From: Rhizobium sp. Root1220
GTDB lineage: Bacteria > Pseudomonadota > Alphaproteobacteria > Rhizobiales > Rhizobiaceae
Assembly (NCBI RefSeq): GCF_001426265.1
Contig: NZ_LMDG01000032.1
Span: 365,900 to 429,899 of the forward strand
Direction: 5' to 3'
Length of the DNA stretch: 64,000 bases
A program made the translations under genes and the position numbers. The notes under the pieces were generated by a model. It saw nothing but the letters and a program-made list of their open reading frames with translations. It searched no databases and was not told the origin of the DNA. Below are positions 33,630-43,133 of this stretch, in pieces (within the stretch, counting starts at the first letter, position 1; every line of letters begins with the position of its first letter).

Positions 33630-35516
33630 TCACGTCGGCCCGGTCGGCTCCAGAACCTCTTCCGGAATATCGTCGAACGAAGCATAGTTGAGGTTGTAGA
33701 GCCGCGAATAGAGCTTGCGGTTATTCATCAGTTCCTGATGGTTGCCGCTTTCGATCAACTCGCCGTTCTGCAACACGATGATGCGGTCGGCTTCGCGGAT
33801 GGTTGCCAGCCGGTGCGCGATAACGAGCCCTGTCCGGTTTTCCAATAGTTTTACCAGGGCCTTCTGGATCAGCATTTCCGTGTAGCTGTCGATGTTCGCC
33901 GTTGCTTCATCGAGCACGAGGATCTTCGCGTCAGCCACCAGCGCTCGGGCAAAGCTCAGCAATTGCCGCTGTCCGAGCGAGAGATTGCCGCCGCGCTCCC
34001 CGAGCATGCTGTCATAACCGTCAGGCAACCGCATGATGAACTCGTGGGCACCAACCGCCTTGGCGGCGTCGATCACCTGTTCCCTGGTTGCCTCGTGCTT
34101 GTGGTAGCGGATATTTTCGAAAACCGTGCCGGTGAACAGGAAGGGCTCCTGCAGCACCATGGCGATCTGGTCTCCAAGCGAATCCTGGGTCAATTCGCGC
34201 ACGTCATGTCCACCAACGAGAACCTGACCCTGCTGCACGTCATAGAAGCGGTGGATGAGCGACATGCAGCTGGATTTTCCCGAGCCCGTGGGGCCGACGA
34301 GTGCAACGGTCTCGCCCGGATTGACCTTGAAGCTGACATGCTTCAGCACCGGGTGTTCCGGGTTGTAGCCGAAAACGACGTCCCTGAACTCGACCGACCC
34401 GTCCATGTCCTTCGACAGGACCTTGGCATCGGGCGCATCCTTGATGTCGACGGGGACGTCCAACACTTCGGTCAGTCGCTGGCCGGATGCCATGGCGCGC
34501 TGCATGACGGAATATTGCAGCGTCAGCGATCGGATCGGGTCGAAGAACCGCTGGATGTAGAAGAGGAATGCCACCAGCACGCCGACGTCCAGCGCCTGGT
34601 TCAGCACCCGTGCCCCACCGACGACGATGACCAACGCCATGGCAACGCCAGTCAATGAATCGACGATCGGTACCATCACCTGGGCATAGCGCGCGGCCGT
34701 CAAGTGAGTGAGCAGGTTGGCCTTGGCCTTGTCATCGTAGAGCGCGAAATTGACGCCTTGCCGATCCATGCTCTGCACGGCTCGCACGCCATGGATCGCC
34801 TCGGCAAGTGCCCCATTGGCGACCGAATTGGTCTCATGGGCCGCCATGAAGGATTTTCGCGCCAGCGGCAGCCAGAAGAGGCGGACGATGAAGAGGATGG
34901 GTAGCACGGACAAGGTCAGCAGGCCGAGCTTGAAATCAAGATAGAGCATCACGAAGACGATGCCGAAAAGGAGAGCGATGTCGCCCACGGAAAGCACGGA
35001 GGTCTCAAGGAACTCCTGCATGGAGTTGACGTCGCCCTGCAGCCGCGACATCAGCCGCCCCACTTCCGTCTTGTCCATGAAGGACAGCGAGACGCGCTGC
35101 AGGTGCGAGAACATTGCCTTTCGGATATCGAACAGCACCTCCTCGGCGACGCCACCGACAAGCGTTTCCTGGGCATAGCTGGCGGCATAGTTGATGAGAA
35201 TGGCAACGAGAAAAACCACCATCGCCCAGGTCAAGGCAGAATGATCGCCGCCCGGCTTCATCCCGTGGTCGATCGCGTAACGGATGATCAACGGTATCAG
35301 CAACTGCATCGCTGTGAAGGTCAACACTGCGACCACCGACAGCAGAACCTGCTTCCTGTATGGTTTGACGAAGGCCCAGATGCGCTTGACGATGCTGCCA
35401 TCGAAAGCCTTGCCGAACATCTCCTCTTCGATTCGGTGAGAGCCAACGACGGCTCGCGGTGGTCTCCGTCCATCCTCGCGAACGTCCGAGCGCTCGGTTT
35501 CCAGTTCCTCGGCCAT
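33630..35516 (-). CDS. ABC exporter half-transporter, heterodimer subunit with catalytic Walker B but non-canonical signature
   Basis: Exporter-type ABC protein of 628 residues: six transmembrane helices between about 45 and 330, then the ATPase domain. Walker A GPTGSGKSS at 408-416, Walker B ILVLDEA at 532-538 with the catalytic Glu537, and switch His568 are intact, but the signature is LSLGQ (512-516) rather than LSGGQ. Its partner at 35528 has a canonical signature and a defective Walker B, so together they form one canonical and one degenerate ATP site. 11 bp separate the genes. The exported compound is unknown (drug, lipid or peptide). Confidence 0.92.
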   Translation of the reverse strand: MAEELETERSDVREDGRRPPRAVVGSHRIEEEMFGKAFDGSIVKRIWAFVKPYRKQVLLSVVAVLTFTAMQLLIPLIIRYAIDHGMKPGGDHSALTWAMVVFLVAILINYAASYAQETLVGGVAEEVLFDIRKAMFSHLQRVSLSFMDKTEVGRLMSRLQGDVNSMQEFLETSVLSVGDIALLFGIVFVMLYLDFKLGLLTLSVLPILFIVRLFWLPLARKSFMAAHETNSVANGALAEAIHGVRAVQSMDRQGVNFALYDDKAKANLLTHLTAARYAQVMVPIVDSLTGVAMALVIVVGGARVLNQALDVGVLVAFLFYIQRFFDPIRSLTLQYSVMQRAMASGQRLTEVLDVPVDIKDAPDAKVLSKDMDGSVEFRDVVFGYNPEHPVLKHVSFKVNPGETVALVGPTGSGKSSCMSLIHRFYDVQQGQVLVGGHDVRELTQDSLGDQIAMVLQEPFLFTGTVFENIRYHKHEATREQVIDAAKAVGAHEFIMRLPDGYDSMLGERGGNLSLGQRQLLSFARALVADAKILVLDEATANIDSYTEMLIQKALVKLLENRTGLVIAHRLATIREADRIIVLQNGELIESGNHQELMNNRKLYSRLYNLNYASFDDIPEEVLEPTGPT

Positions 35517-35527
35517 TGTGTTCCTCC

Positions 35528-37381
35528 CTAGGCGCTGCGGGCGTCGTCGCCCGGCCGCACCTGCAGATCGTAGAGTGCCTTGTAGCGACCGCCTGCGGCG
35601 AGCAGTTGCTCGTGCGTGCCGCGTTCGACGATCTCTCCATCCTCGACAAAGAAGATCTGATCAGCATGCATCAGCGAGCTCAGGCGATGCGCGACGATAA
35701 TGGTCACCCGGTCAGCGGCGTATTTGCGCATCGCCGCGCGGATCCGCTGCTCGGTCGCAGCATCGATTGCCGCGGTCGAATCGTCGAAAACCATGACCGC
35801 AGGCTTCAGCATCAAAGTGCGTGCAATGGACAGACGCTGCCTCTGCCCGCCGGACAGCGAAACGCCACGTTCGCCGACGACGGTGTCATAGCCCGTTGGC
35901 AGTCCGAGAACGTAGTTATGCAACTGCGCACTTTCGCTGGCGCGCTCGATGCGCCCTTCCTTGGCCCACGGATCCCCATAGGCGATGTTGTTTTCGATCG
36001 ACGTCGTGAAGAGGAAGGAATCCTGCTGCACCACCGCGACAGCGCGGCGAAGCGATTGCAGCGTCGCCTTGCGAATGTCTTGTCCGTCGATGGTGATCCG
36101 GCCCTCCGTCGTGTCGTAGAACCGCGGGATGAGATGGGCGAGAGTCGACTTTCCACTCCCTGGTGGACCGACGATCCCTATTGTCTCGCCGCGCTTGGCT
36201 TCGAACGAAACCTGGTGCAACGCCTCGCGTGTTGGCGCGCCGGGGTAGGCAAAGCTGACATTCTCGAAGTGTAGTGTGCCGTCGGTGACGTTCAGCTCCT
36301 TTGCATCGGGCGCATCACGAACGGCGATCTCGAGATCGAGCAGGTTGAAGAGGCGCGTACCGCATGTGGAGGCGCGGGCGAAGGCATTGACCATCAGCCC
36401 GAGTTGGCGCACCGGCATCTGCAGGATCGTCATGAACGTCAGGAATGACGCGAGCGTTCCGACGGTGATCTCGCCCGACATCACCTTGCCGCCGCCGATC
36501 CAGAGCACAAGGCCCATGGACGCGAAAAACGAGAAGGTCATCGCGCTGGTGTTGACCACGCGGATGCCGACGCGCCGGTGTGCAAGCGCCAATGCGCTCT
36601 TCGATGCCGTCTCGAACTTCATAATCTCGTGGGCGTGTGCTGCAAAGGCACGCACGACGCGGATGCCTCCGAGGTTCTCCTCCATCACGCGGGTCAGCAC
36701 CGAAAGTCGTTCCTGGAGATCGAGCCAGGTGGAGCGCAGGCGAAGCTGCGTGACCGACGAGCGCCAGCCAACGAAAGGCACGAAACTCAGTGCCAGAAGC
36801 CCGAGCACGACATCGGTGGAAAGCAGCATGTATGCGCCGATGCCGATCAGCATGGTCAGCAAGATCGTACGCACGAGGGCAGTGGAAAAGTACATGCGCA
36901 CGCCTTCAAGATCGAGCAATCCGATGGTGATCAGGTCGCCCGAGTGAACGCTGTCGTGAAAACTGAAGGAAAGGCGCTGTATCTTCTCGTAGCAGGCCAG
37001 CCGCAGCTCGTAGCCCATATGGTGGCCGACGGACTCGCTGTAGTAGTTCTGGATCATCGTGAAGATGCCGCGCAATATGCTTGCGCCCAACAGCATCAGC
37101 GCGGTGGTCAGCAACGCATCCTGGGCCAATTGCCCCGCGGAGCCGCCTTCCATCGCAACCTCTGTGTGATCCACGGCTTGGCCGAGCAGGCGAGGGATCA
37201 TCAGCTGGAAAGTAGAAGCGACGAGGGTTGCGCCGATTGCGAACCCCGATTGCCACGGATGGCGGAAGGCCATGACGGTAATGCGGACTAGCGTGAAGAG
37301 GCCCTTGCCCCAGCCTGCCGCTTTGACAAGCGCCAGCGAAGCCGAAGGCTTCGTAGCGCGTATTGACGCATCGCTGCTCAC
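35528..37381 (-). CDS. ABC exporter half-transporter, heterodimer subunit with degenerate Walker B
   Basis: Exporter-type ABC protein, about 617 residues. Six transmembrane helices between about 45 and 325 precede an ATPase domain with Walker A GPPGSGKST at 405-413, signature LSGGQRQ at 509-515, Walker B VMVFDDS at 529-535 and switch His565. The catalytic glutamate is replaced by Asp534, as in TM287/BmrC-type subunits of heterodimeric exporters. The start is unclear: the frame is open to 37534, and GTG at 37381 is my choice from the plausible cytoplasmic N-terminus. First gene of the pair. Confidence 0.9.
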   Translation of the reverse strand: MSSDASIRATKPSASLALVKAAGWGKGLFTLVRITVMAFRHPWQSGFAIGATLVASTFQLMIPRLLGQAVDHTEVAMEGGSAGQLAQDALLTTALMLLGASILRGIFTMIQNYYSESVGHHMGYELRLACYEKIQRLSFSFHDSVHSGDLITIGLLDLEGVRMYFSTALVRTILLTMLIGIGAYMLLSTDVVLGLLALSFVPFVGWRSSVTQLRLRSTWLDLQERLSVLTRVMEENLGGIRVVRAFAAHAHEIMKFETASKSALALAHRRVGIRVVNTSAMTFSFFASMGLVLWIGGGKVMSGEITVGTLASFLTFMTILQMPVRQLGLMVNAFARASTCGTRLFNLLDLEIAVRDAPDAKELNVTDGTLHFENVSFAYPGAPTREALHQVSFEAKRGETIGIVGPPGSGKSTLAHLIPRFYDTTEGRITIDGQDIRKATLQSLRRAVAVVQQDSFLFTTSIENNIAYGDPWAKEGRIERASESAQLHNYVLGLPTGYDTVVGERGVSLSGGQRQRLSIARTLMLKPAVMVFDDSTAAIDAATEQRIRAAMRKYAADRVTIIVAHRLSSLMHADQIFFVEDGEIVERGTHEQLLAAGGRYKALYDLQVRPGDDARSA

Positions 37382-37855
37382 GGGAATGGTTCCAGATAGA
37401 TGTGTGGTCGGGCGGTGGCCCGAAAGGACGACAAATCCGTATAGGGATTGGTTAGCGCACTTACTTTTGCTGATTCCACGGGGGCGTTCAAGTAAACAAT
37501 TCACCAGATGGTTATTTTCTCGTGAGTGCCTCAACCAGCCACACGCCGGGCAGTCAGGGCACCGGTGGGCGACGGTGCGGGCGCAAGAATTATCTTTCTC
37601 TCTCAGCCGCTTACCGGATTTTGTCGCCCTGCGCAGGAACGGGGACTTGCTAAAATCGTCTTTTAGGTCTTTGATACACGACTGGTTTGATAGACTATAA
37701 GTCTGTCACGAAGCTTGCTGAACCGAGGGAGCAAGCTCGAAATTTGCGGCAAACGGTGTTGGTGAAAGCCGCTCAACCTGCTCAACGCGCGATCGATATT
37801 CCTGCGTTGAAACCATGATCGAGACACGGTGCGGATTAACCGCAAGGGAGTTGCG
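37382..37855. other. Intergenic region between ABC exporter and FAD protein genes
   Basis: About 470 bp between divergent genes. The exporter frame stays open to 37534, so part may be coding. The rest shows no gene; it contains the dyad at 37689-37707. Confidence 0.5.
37689..37707. promoter_or_regulatory. TetR-like operator dyad
   Basis: AGACT-ATA-AGTCT core (37692-37704), extended by matching flanks with one G-T pair. It resembles TetR-family sites, but no TetR gene is adjacent. It lies 150 bp upstream of the FAD-protein gene and about 310 bp upstream of the exporter. Confidence 0.4.
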
Positions 37856-39262
37856 ATGACGGTTCAGGGACTTTTTTCTGCGAAGTCCAGTGCGGCTGCT
37901 CACATTTCGGCGGTGCCACGCATTGCGATCGTCGGACGCGGCTTTTCCGGAATGATGATGGCGATCGCTTTGATGAAGACGGTACGGACTCCGTTCCATC
38001 TGCAACTCTTCGACCCGAACTCCTCCGTCAGCGGCGGACAGGCGTTATCGTCGGCAAGGTCATCCACCATCCTCAATACGCGCGTGCGGGACCTCTCGGT
38101 CTCGCTTGGCGATACCGACGATTTCAACGATTGGCTCTGTAGCAATGCGGAATTCCGCGCGGCGGTACCTGCCGCAATCCCGGGCTTCCGCCAGATATTC
38201 GTGCCAAAGGAAATCTTCAGCGATTATGTTTACCAGCGTTTTTCAGAGGCGCTCGCCGCCCGCAAGGATATCACCGTCCAGGTCTGCCACGAAGCGGTCG
38301 TGGCAATTCGCAGGAGCCACGGTAGTCGATTCCTGCTCGAAAGCGCCAACCCGGCCAATCCGTTGTTCGATACTGTGATCCTCGCCACCGGCTACGGTGC
38401 CCGCGAAGCACAAGAGCCAGAGCCGGTAACGACGCCGGTTCGCGCGCAGCGTCTCGTCGCCAGACCGCACACCGTCTTGCTCGGAAGCGGCATTCGCGTC
38501 GTCGATCAACTCCAGCAATTGCGCGATGCCGGCTATGCCGGCCAAGTCACCATCATCTCCAAGCATGGCTTCCTGCCGCAGAGCCACACGCCGAATTCGG
38601 CCGATCCCGTCTTTCCCGCGGAGGCTTTGCCCGAGGCCCTGCCGGAGATCGTTCGCTTCATTCGCGCCGCCTGCCGTGAGGCGGAGAACGAAGGCCGTAG
38701 CTGGCAATCAGTCATGAACGGTCTGCGCAAGCACGCCCGCTCACTCTGGCAGTCACTGCCGGCCCGCGAGAAGCATCAGTTCAACCGGCATTTGCGGGCT
38801 ATTTACGACAGCCATCGCAACCGCTTGCCGGAGGCAATGTATGCGCGGCTCAAAAGCGAGCTCGCAGGAGGCAGCACCGTACTTTGCCGTGGCGTCGCAG
38901 GTCGACGAGGCTTGAGCGGGATATTCTTCAAACCCGCCAGATCGCAGGTCGAGGAGTTGCTCCATGCCGAACGCATCTTCGATTGCCGTTGCCGGGCACC
39001 GGACCTGACGTCGCCGCTGATCCAAACGCTGGTCAACGCCGGCCTTGCCGTTCCCGACGAACTGTCACTCGGTCTTGCCGTCAACCAACGCGGCCAGCCT
39101 TGCCTGGAAAATGGTACCATGGTGGATGACCTTTTCGCCGTCGGTCCGCTCGGAGTCGGAAGCTTGCCGGATATCGACCTCGTCCCCGAAATCGTCAGCC
39201 AGGCCTATGGAGCCGCCGAGCGCATCGGGGAACGGTTCTACCCAAAAAGCAAGGCCGTCTGA
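37856..39262 (+). CDS. FAD/NAD(P)-binding protein (NAD_binding_9-type, COG4529-like)
   Basis: Flavoprotein of 468 residues. An N-terminal dinucleotide fold has the variant loop IVGRGFSGMMMAIAL at 25-39 (GxGxxG), and STILNTRVRDLSVS near 82 matches the second family motif. Segments VILATGYGA near 180 and HTVLLGSGIRVVDQLQQL near 208 belong to the nucleotide-binding half. The reaction is not known; family members are linked to HpcH-like and siderophore-type hydroxylation contexts, but nothing here proves it. AAGGGAG precedes the ATG. Convergent with the SURF1 gene. Confidence 0.85.
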   Translation: MTVQGLFSAKSSAAAHISAVPRIAIVGRGFSGMMMAIALMKTVRTPFHLQLFDPNSSVSGGQALSSARSSTILNTRVRDLSVSLGDTDDFNDWLCSNAEFRAAVPAAIPGFRQIFVPKEIFSDYVYQRFSEALAARKDITVQVCHEAVVAIRRSHGSRFLLESANPANPLFDTVILATGYGAREAQEPEPVTTPVRAQRLVARPHTVLLGSGIRVVDQLQQLRDAGYAGQVTIISKHGFLPQSHTPNSADPVFPAEALPEALPEIVRFIRAACREAENEGRSWQSVMNGLRKHARSLWQSLPAREKHQFNRHLRAIYDSHRNRLPEAMYARLKSELAGGSTVLCRGVAGRRGLSGIFFKPARSQVEELLHAERIFDCRCRAPDLTSPLIQTLVNAGLAVPDELSLGLAVNQRGQPCLENGTMVDDLFAVGPLGVGSLPDIDLVPEIVSQAYGAAERIGERFYPKSKAV

Positions 39263-40018
39263 TCAGGTGCGGCGCGACCGCAATTCGCCCCGCAGGATAA
39301 AGAGGAAAATGCCGGCCGCCATGGCGGCAAGTACAAACCAGGTGATAGCATAGACCAGGTGATTGTTCGGGAAGGCTACCTGCGTTAACCCGCCGATCGG
39401 CAGTCCACCCGGATTGGGCGAGGTGTCGGCGTCGATGAAATAGGGAGCAGCATCGCCAACGCCGCGTCGCTCGGCGATCGCCGCCACGTCTCGCGAATAC
39501 CAGCGATCATTTGCCGTATCGTTCGACTTGATCAACGTGCCGTTTGGTTCGCTGATGCGCAGCAAGCCGGTGATGCTGACCGGCCCCGAGATCTGCCCTT
39601 CCGGCCTGGAGGCCGGATCACGTTTCTCGGTCGGAACGAAGCCGCGGTTGATAAGGATCGCCGTGCCGTCGGCGAGCACAAGCGGCGTTATCACCCAATA
39701 ACCTGGACCGAGCGCCGTTGATGCATAGATCACGGTCTCCTTGTCGTTCAGGAGAGTTCCCTGTGCCGTGACCCGGCGATACTCGTCGTTCGCCTTGTTG
39801 ACGGCACTCCATTCGGCGCGCGAAGGTGCGGCAACAGGCTCGGCATGAAGACGCTGATCGACGTGTGCGATCAGATCCTGTTTCCAGGAAAGACGCTCGA
39901 TCTGCCATCCGCCCAGTGCCAACAGCGCAGCAATCAGCAGCACCATCAGGCCACAGAAGATCGCCAGCCCGGCTGTGGAGTGTTGTCTATACGGTTCTTC
40001 GGGAGAAACGCTGCGCAT
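39263..40018 (-). CDS. SURF1-family heme-copper oxidase assembly protein
   Basis: Membrane protein of 251 residues that helps assemble the heme-copper site of terminal oxidases. Topology matches the family: an N-terminal helix (GLAIFCGLMVLLIAALLALG), a large periplasmic loop with PGYWVITPLVLADGTAILIN followed by RGFVP near 120, and a C-terminal helix (YAITWFVLAAMAAGIFLFIL). Directly downstream of cyoD behind a 14-bp hairpin, so it is probably dedicated to this bo-type quinol oxidase. Confidence 0.92.
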   Translation of the reverse strand: MRSVSPEEPYRQHSTAGLAIFCGLMVLLIAALLALGGWQIERLSWKQDLIAHVDQRLHAEPVAAPSRAEWSAVNKANDEYRRVTAQGTLLNDKETVIYASTALGPGYWVITPLVLADGTAILINRGFVPTEKRDPASRPEGQISGPVSITGLLRISEPNGTLIKSNDTANDRWYSRDVAAIAERRGVGDAAPYFIDADTSPNPGGLPIGGLTQVAFPNNHLVYAITWFVLAAMAAGIFLFILRGELRSRRT

Positions 40019-40028
40019 GGTTCAAAAC

Positions 40029-40060
40029 CATGACGGGCGGCGTTTCCGCCGCCCGTCATG
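40029..40060 (-). terminator. Perfect 14-bp hairpin between cyoD and SURF1
   Basis: Arms at 40029-40042 and 40047-40060 pair without a mismatch around a four-base loop that reads GAAA in the transcript, followed by GTTTTG. It is just after the cyoD stop. It may be a terminator with partial read-through that sets a low SURF1:oxidase ratio. Confidence 0.75.
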
Positions 40061-40061
40061 C

Positions 40062-40463
40062 CTACGGCATGTTTTTCATCATTTCGGGGCTCATCGGCAT
40101 CATGTTGGCATTCAGATGGTGCATGACCCAGAGCGAGCCCGAGAGTCCGATGGCGACAATGAGCAACGTGAAGATCAACGCCATCATCGTCCAGCCACCC
40201 TCCGATTGCGGGTTCATGTGCAGGAAGAAGATCATGTGGACCACAATCTGTACGGCCGCCAATGCCATGACCAAGGCGGCGGTGACTGCGCGGCTGTCGA
40301 AGACATCGGCCATGACCAGCCAGAAAGGGATGGCTGTCAGAACGACGGACAGGAGAAAGCCGATCACATAGCTCTTGAACGTGCCGTGAGCTGCCTCGTG
40401 TCCGTGACTGTGGCCATGGTGGGCCTCGTGGGCATCCTCGTGCGCTGGTGCGTTCGAACTCAT
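40062..40463 (-). CDS. cyoD: Cytochrome o ubiquinol oxidase subunit IV
   Basis: Small membrane subunit of the bo-type oxidase, 133 residues with three transmembrane helices (YVIGFLLSVVLTAIPFWLVM, AALVMALAAVQIVVHMIFFL, MMALIFTLLIVAIGLSGSLW). A His-rich cytoplasmic N-terminus (about ten His in the first 30 residues) precedes them. The usual HMNP-type loop is present (FFLHMNPQSEGGWTMMALIF). Its start overlaps the cyoC stop by 4 bp. Confidence 0.93.
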   Translation of the reverse strand: MSSNAPAHEDAHEAHHGHSHGHEAAHGTFKSYVIGFLLSVVLTAIPFWLVMADVFDSRAVTAALVMALAAVQIVVHMIFFLHMNPQSEGGWTMMALIFTLLIVAIGLSGSLWVMHHLNANMMPMSPEMMKNMP

Positions 40464-41080
40464 CCGAGAACTCCCATAAGATAGACGAAGGAAAAGACGC
40501 CGATCCAGACGACGTCAAGGAAGTGCCAGAACATCGAAAGGCACATCAGGCGACGGCGGTTTTCCGGGATCAGGCCGCGCAGTTGAACCTGTACCATCAA
40601 CGTCACCAGCCAGATGATGCCGAAGGTGACGTGCAGGCCGTGCGTGCCGACCAGCGTGAAGAAGCAGGAGAGAAACGCGCTACGCGTCGGGCCCGCGCCT
40701 TCGTGGATCAGGTGCGAGAACTCGTAGAGTTCCAGTCCCAGGAAGGCGGCACCGAAGAGGCCGGTGACGGCCAGCCAGAACAACGTTCCGCTCTTCTTCT
40801 GTTGCACCATCTGCAGCATGGCAAAGCCATAGGTGATCGAGGAGAGCAGCAGCATCGAGGTATTGAGCGCCACCAGCGGTAGATCGAAGAGATCCGCCGG
40901 TGACGGGCCGGCCGCATAGTTGCGGCCGAGAACGCCATAGGTCGCAAAGAGAATTGCGAAGATCAGGCAGTCGCTCATCAGGTAGAGCCAGAAGCCCAGC
41001 ATGGTGCTGCCTTCCGGATGGTGCTCTTCCGTCATGTAGAATTCGGGCTTGGCGGCCTTGTCGATTGTCATTTCGCTCAT
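40460..41080 (-). CDS. cyoC: Cytochrome o ubiquinol oxidase subunit III
   Basis: Membrane subunit III of the quinol oxidase, 206 residues with five hydrophobic segments (MLGFWLYLMSDCLIFAILFA first). Typical text GLELYEFSHLIHEGAGPTRS and TLVGTHGLHVTFGIIWLVTL is present. Four bp after cyoB and overlapping cyoD. Confidence 0.94.
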   Translation of the reverse strand: MSEMTIDKAAKPEFYMTEEHHPEGSTMLGFWLYLMSDCLIFAILFATYGVLGRNYAAGPSPADLFDLPLVALNTSMLLLSSITYGFAMLQMVQQKKSGTLFWLAVTGLFGAAFLGLELYEFSHLIHEGAGPTRSAFLSCFFTLVGTHGLHVTFGIIWLVTLMVQVQLRGLIPENRRRLMCLSMFWHFLDVVWIGVFSFVYLMGVLG

Positions 41081-41084
41081 GGTC

Positions 41085-43088
41085 TTACACCTGCCCGGCG
41101 AGCGTGGCGGTGCGCTTGCCTTCCGTTTCGGCGACGTCCTCGGCGGGAATGTAGAAGTCGCGGTTATAGTTGAAGGTATGACCGATTGCGATGGCGATCA
41201 TGGCGACGAACGACACGGCCACGAGCCACCAGATGTACCAGATCATCGCGAAGCCGAAGGCAACGCTGAGCGCACCGAGAATGACACCCGTGCCGGTGTT
41301 CTTAGGCATGTGAATCGGCTTGAAGCCTTCCAGCGGACGGGCATAGCCACGCGCTTTCATGTCGTACCAGGAGTCGTGATCGTGCACGACCGGTGTGAAC
41401 GCGAAATTGTATTCCGGCGGCGGCGACGAGGTCGACCACTCCAGCGTGCGTGCATTCCACGGGTCGCCGGTGGTGTCGCGCAACTGCTCCCGCTTGATGA
41501 AGCTGACCACAAGCTGGATCAGGAAGGAGGCGATACCGAGAGCGATCAGCCCGACGCCGAAGGCGGCGATGAGGAACCAGATCTGCAGCGACGGATCCTC
41601 GAACTGCGATACACGGCGGGTGACACCCATGAGGCCGAGCACGTAGAGCGGCATGAAGGCGAAGTAGAAGCCGATGAACCAGAACCAGAAGGACATCTTG
41701 CCCCAGAAGGGATCGAGCTTGAAGCCGAAGGCCTTGGGAAACCAGTAGGTGACGCCTGCCATCAGGCCGAACACCACGCCGCCGATGATGACATTGTGGA
41801 AGTGGGCGATCAGGAACAGCGAGTTGTGCAGGACGAAGTCCGCCGGAGGGACGGCGAGCAGCACGCCGGTCATGCCCCCGATGACAAAGGTGACCATGAA
41901 GCCGATCGTCCACAGCATCGGCACTTCGTAGCGGATGCGACCGCGATACATGGTGAAGAGCCAGTTGAACATCTTCGCCCCCGTCGGGATCGAGATGATC
42001 ATCGTGGTGATGCCGAAGAAGGAGTTGACGCTGGCGCCCGACCCCATCGTGAAGAAGTGGTGCAGCCAGACAAGATAGGAGAGGATGGTGATGACGACGG
42101 TCGCATAGACCATCGACGCGTAACCGAAAAGGCGCTTGCCAGAGAAGGTCGCGACCACTTCGGAGAAGATGCCGAAAGCCGGGAGCACGAGGATGTAGAC
42201 TTCCGGATGACCCCAGATCCAAATCAGGTTCACATACATCATCGGGTTGCCGCCGAGATCGTTTGTGAAGAAGTTGGTGCCGGCGTAGCGATCCAGCGAT
42301 AGCAGCGCCAGCGTTGCCGTCAGGATCGGGAAACTGGCGACGATCAGCACGTTGGTGCAAAGCGAGGTCCAGGTGAAGACCGGCATCTTCATCAGCGTCA
42401 TACCGGGAGCACGCATCTTCACGATCGTCGCAATCAGGTTGATGCCCGATAGCGTCGTGCCGATACCGGCGACCTGCAGACCCCAGATATAATAGTCGAC
42501 ACCGACACCCGGACTATAGTCCGCACCCGAGAGCGGCGGATAGGCAAGCCAGCCGGTCTGCGCGAATTCGCCGATGAACAGCGACATCATGATGATGATG
42601 GCGCCGGCCGTGGTCATCCAGAACGAGAAATTGTTGAGGAACGGGAAGGAGACGTCGCGCGCGCCGATCTGCAGCGGTACCACGAAGTTCATCAGGCCAG
42701 TCACGAACGGCATCGCCATGAAGAAGATCATGATGACGCCGTGGGCGGTGAAGATCTGGTCGTAATGGTGCGGCGGCAGGTAGCCATCGGAACCGTTGAA
42801 GGCGAGTGCCTGCTGGGTGCGCATCAGCATTGCATCGGAGAAACCGCGCAGCAGCATGATGAGTGCCAGGATGACATACATGATGCCAATCTTCTTGTGG
42901 TCGACGCTTGTCAGCCAGTCACGCCATAGCGGACCCCAGAACCTGAAATAGGTGATCGTGGCGAGCACCGCGATGCCGATCACGGCGACGCCGATGAAGG
43001 TCACGACCAGGATCGGCTCGTGATAGGGGATGGATTCTAGGGTTAACCGGCCGAAGATGAACTTCAGGAGGTCAGGATTGGAAAACAT
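41085..43088 (-). CDS. cyoB: Cytochrome o ubiquinol oxidase subunit I
   Basis: Catalytic heme-copper subunit, 667 residues, some fifteen transmembrane helices. It reduces O2 to water with electrons from quinol and pumps protons. The hallmark WGHPEVYILVLPAFGIFSEV near residue 285 contains the Cu-B His and cross-linked Tyr; the His pair is in VWLHHFFTMG near 335; heme ligands include AHGVIMIFFMAMPF near 110 and AHFHNVIIGGVVFG near 420. Four bp before cyoC and 45 bp after cyoA. Confidence 0.96.
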   Translation of the reverse strand: MFSNPDLLKFIFGRLTLESIPYHEPILVVTFIGVAVIGIAVLATITYFRFWGPLWRDWLTSVDHKKIGIMYVILALIMLLRGFSDAMLMRTQQALAFNGSDGYLPPHHYDQIFTAHGVIMIFFMAMPFVTGLMNFVVPLQIGARDVSFPFLNNFSFWMTTAGAIIIMMSLFIGEFAQTGWLAYPPLSGADYSPGVGVDYYIWGLQVAGIGTTLSGINLIATIVKMRAPGMTLMKMPVFTWTSLCTNVLIVASFPILTATLALLSLDRYAGTNFFTNDLGGNPMMYVNLIWIWGHPEVYILVLPAFGIFSEVVATFSGKRLFGYASMVYATVVITILSYLVWLHHFFTMGSGASVNSFFGITTMIISIPTGAKMFNWLFTMYRGRIRYEVPMLWTIGFMVTFVIGGMTGVLLAVPPADFVLHNSLFLIAHFHNVIIGGVVFGLMAGVTYWFPKAFGFKLDPFWGKMSFWFWFIGFYFAFMPLYVLGLMGVTRRVSQFEDPSLQIWFLIAAFGVGLIALGIASFLIQLVVSFIKREQLRDTTGDPWNARTLEWSTSSPPPEYNFAFTPVVHDHDSWYDMKARGYARPLEGFKPIHMPKNTGTGVILGALSVAFGFAMIWYIWWLVAVSFVAMIAIAIGHTFNYNRDFYIPAEDVAETEGKRTATLAGQV

Positions 43089-43133
43089 GGAGTAACCCGT
43101 TCATTGATGTCTTATCGACGCAAAGCGCCAGGT

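Noticed and set aside
41049..42302. 417-codon plus-strand frame opposite cyoB
   Set aside because: Antisense to a highly conserved oxidase subunit; composition is that of a shadow frame.
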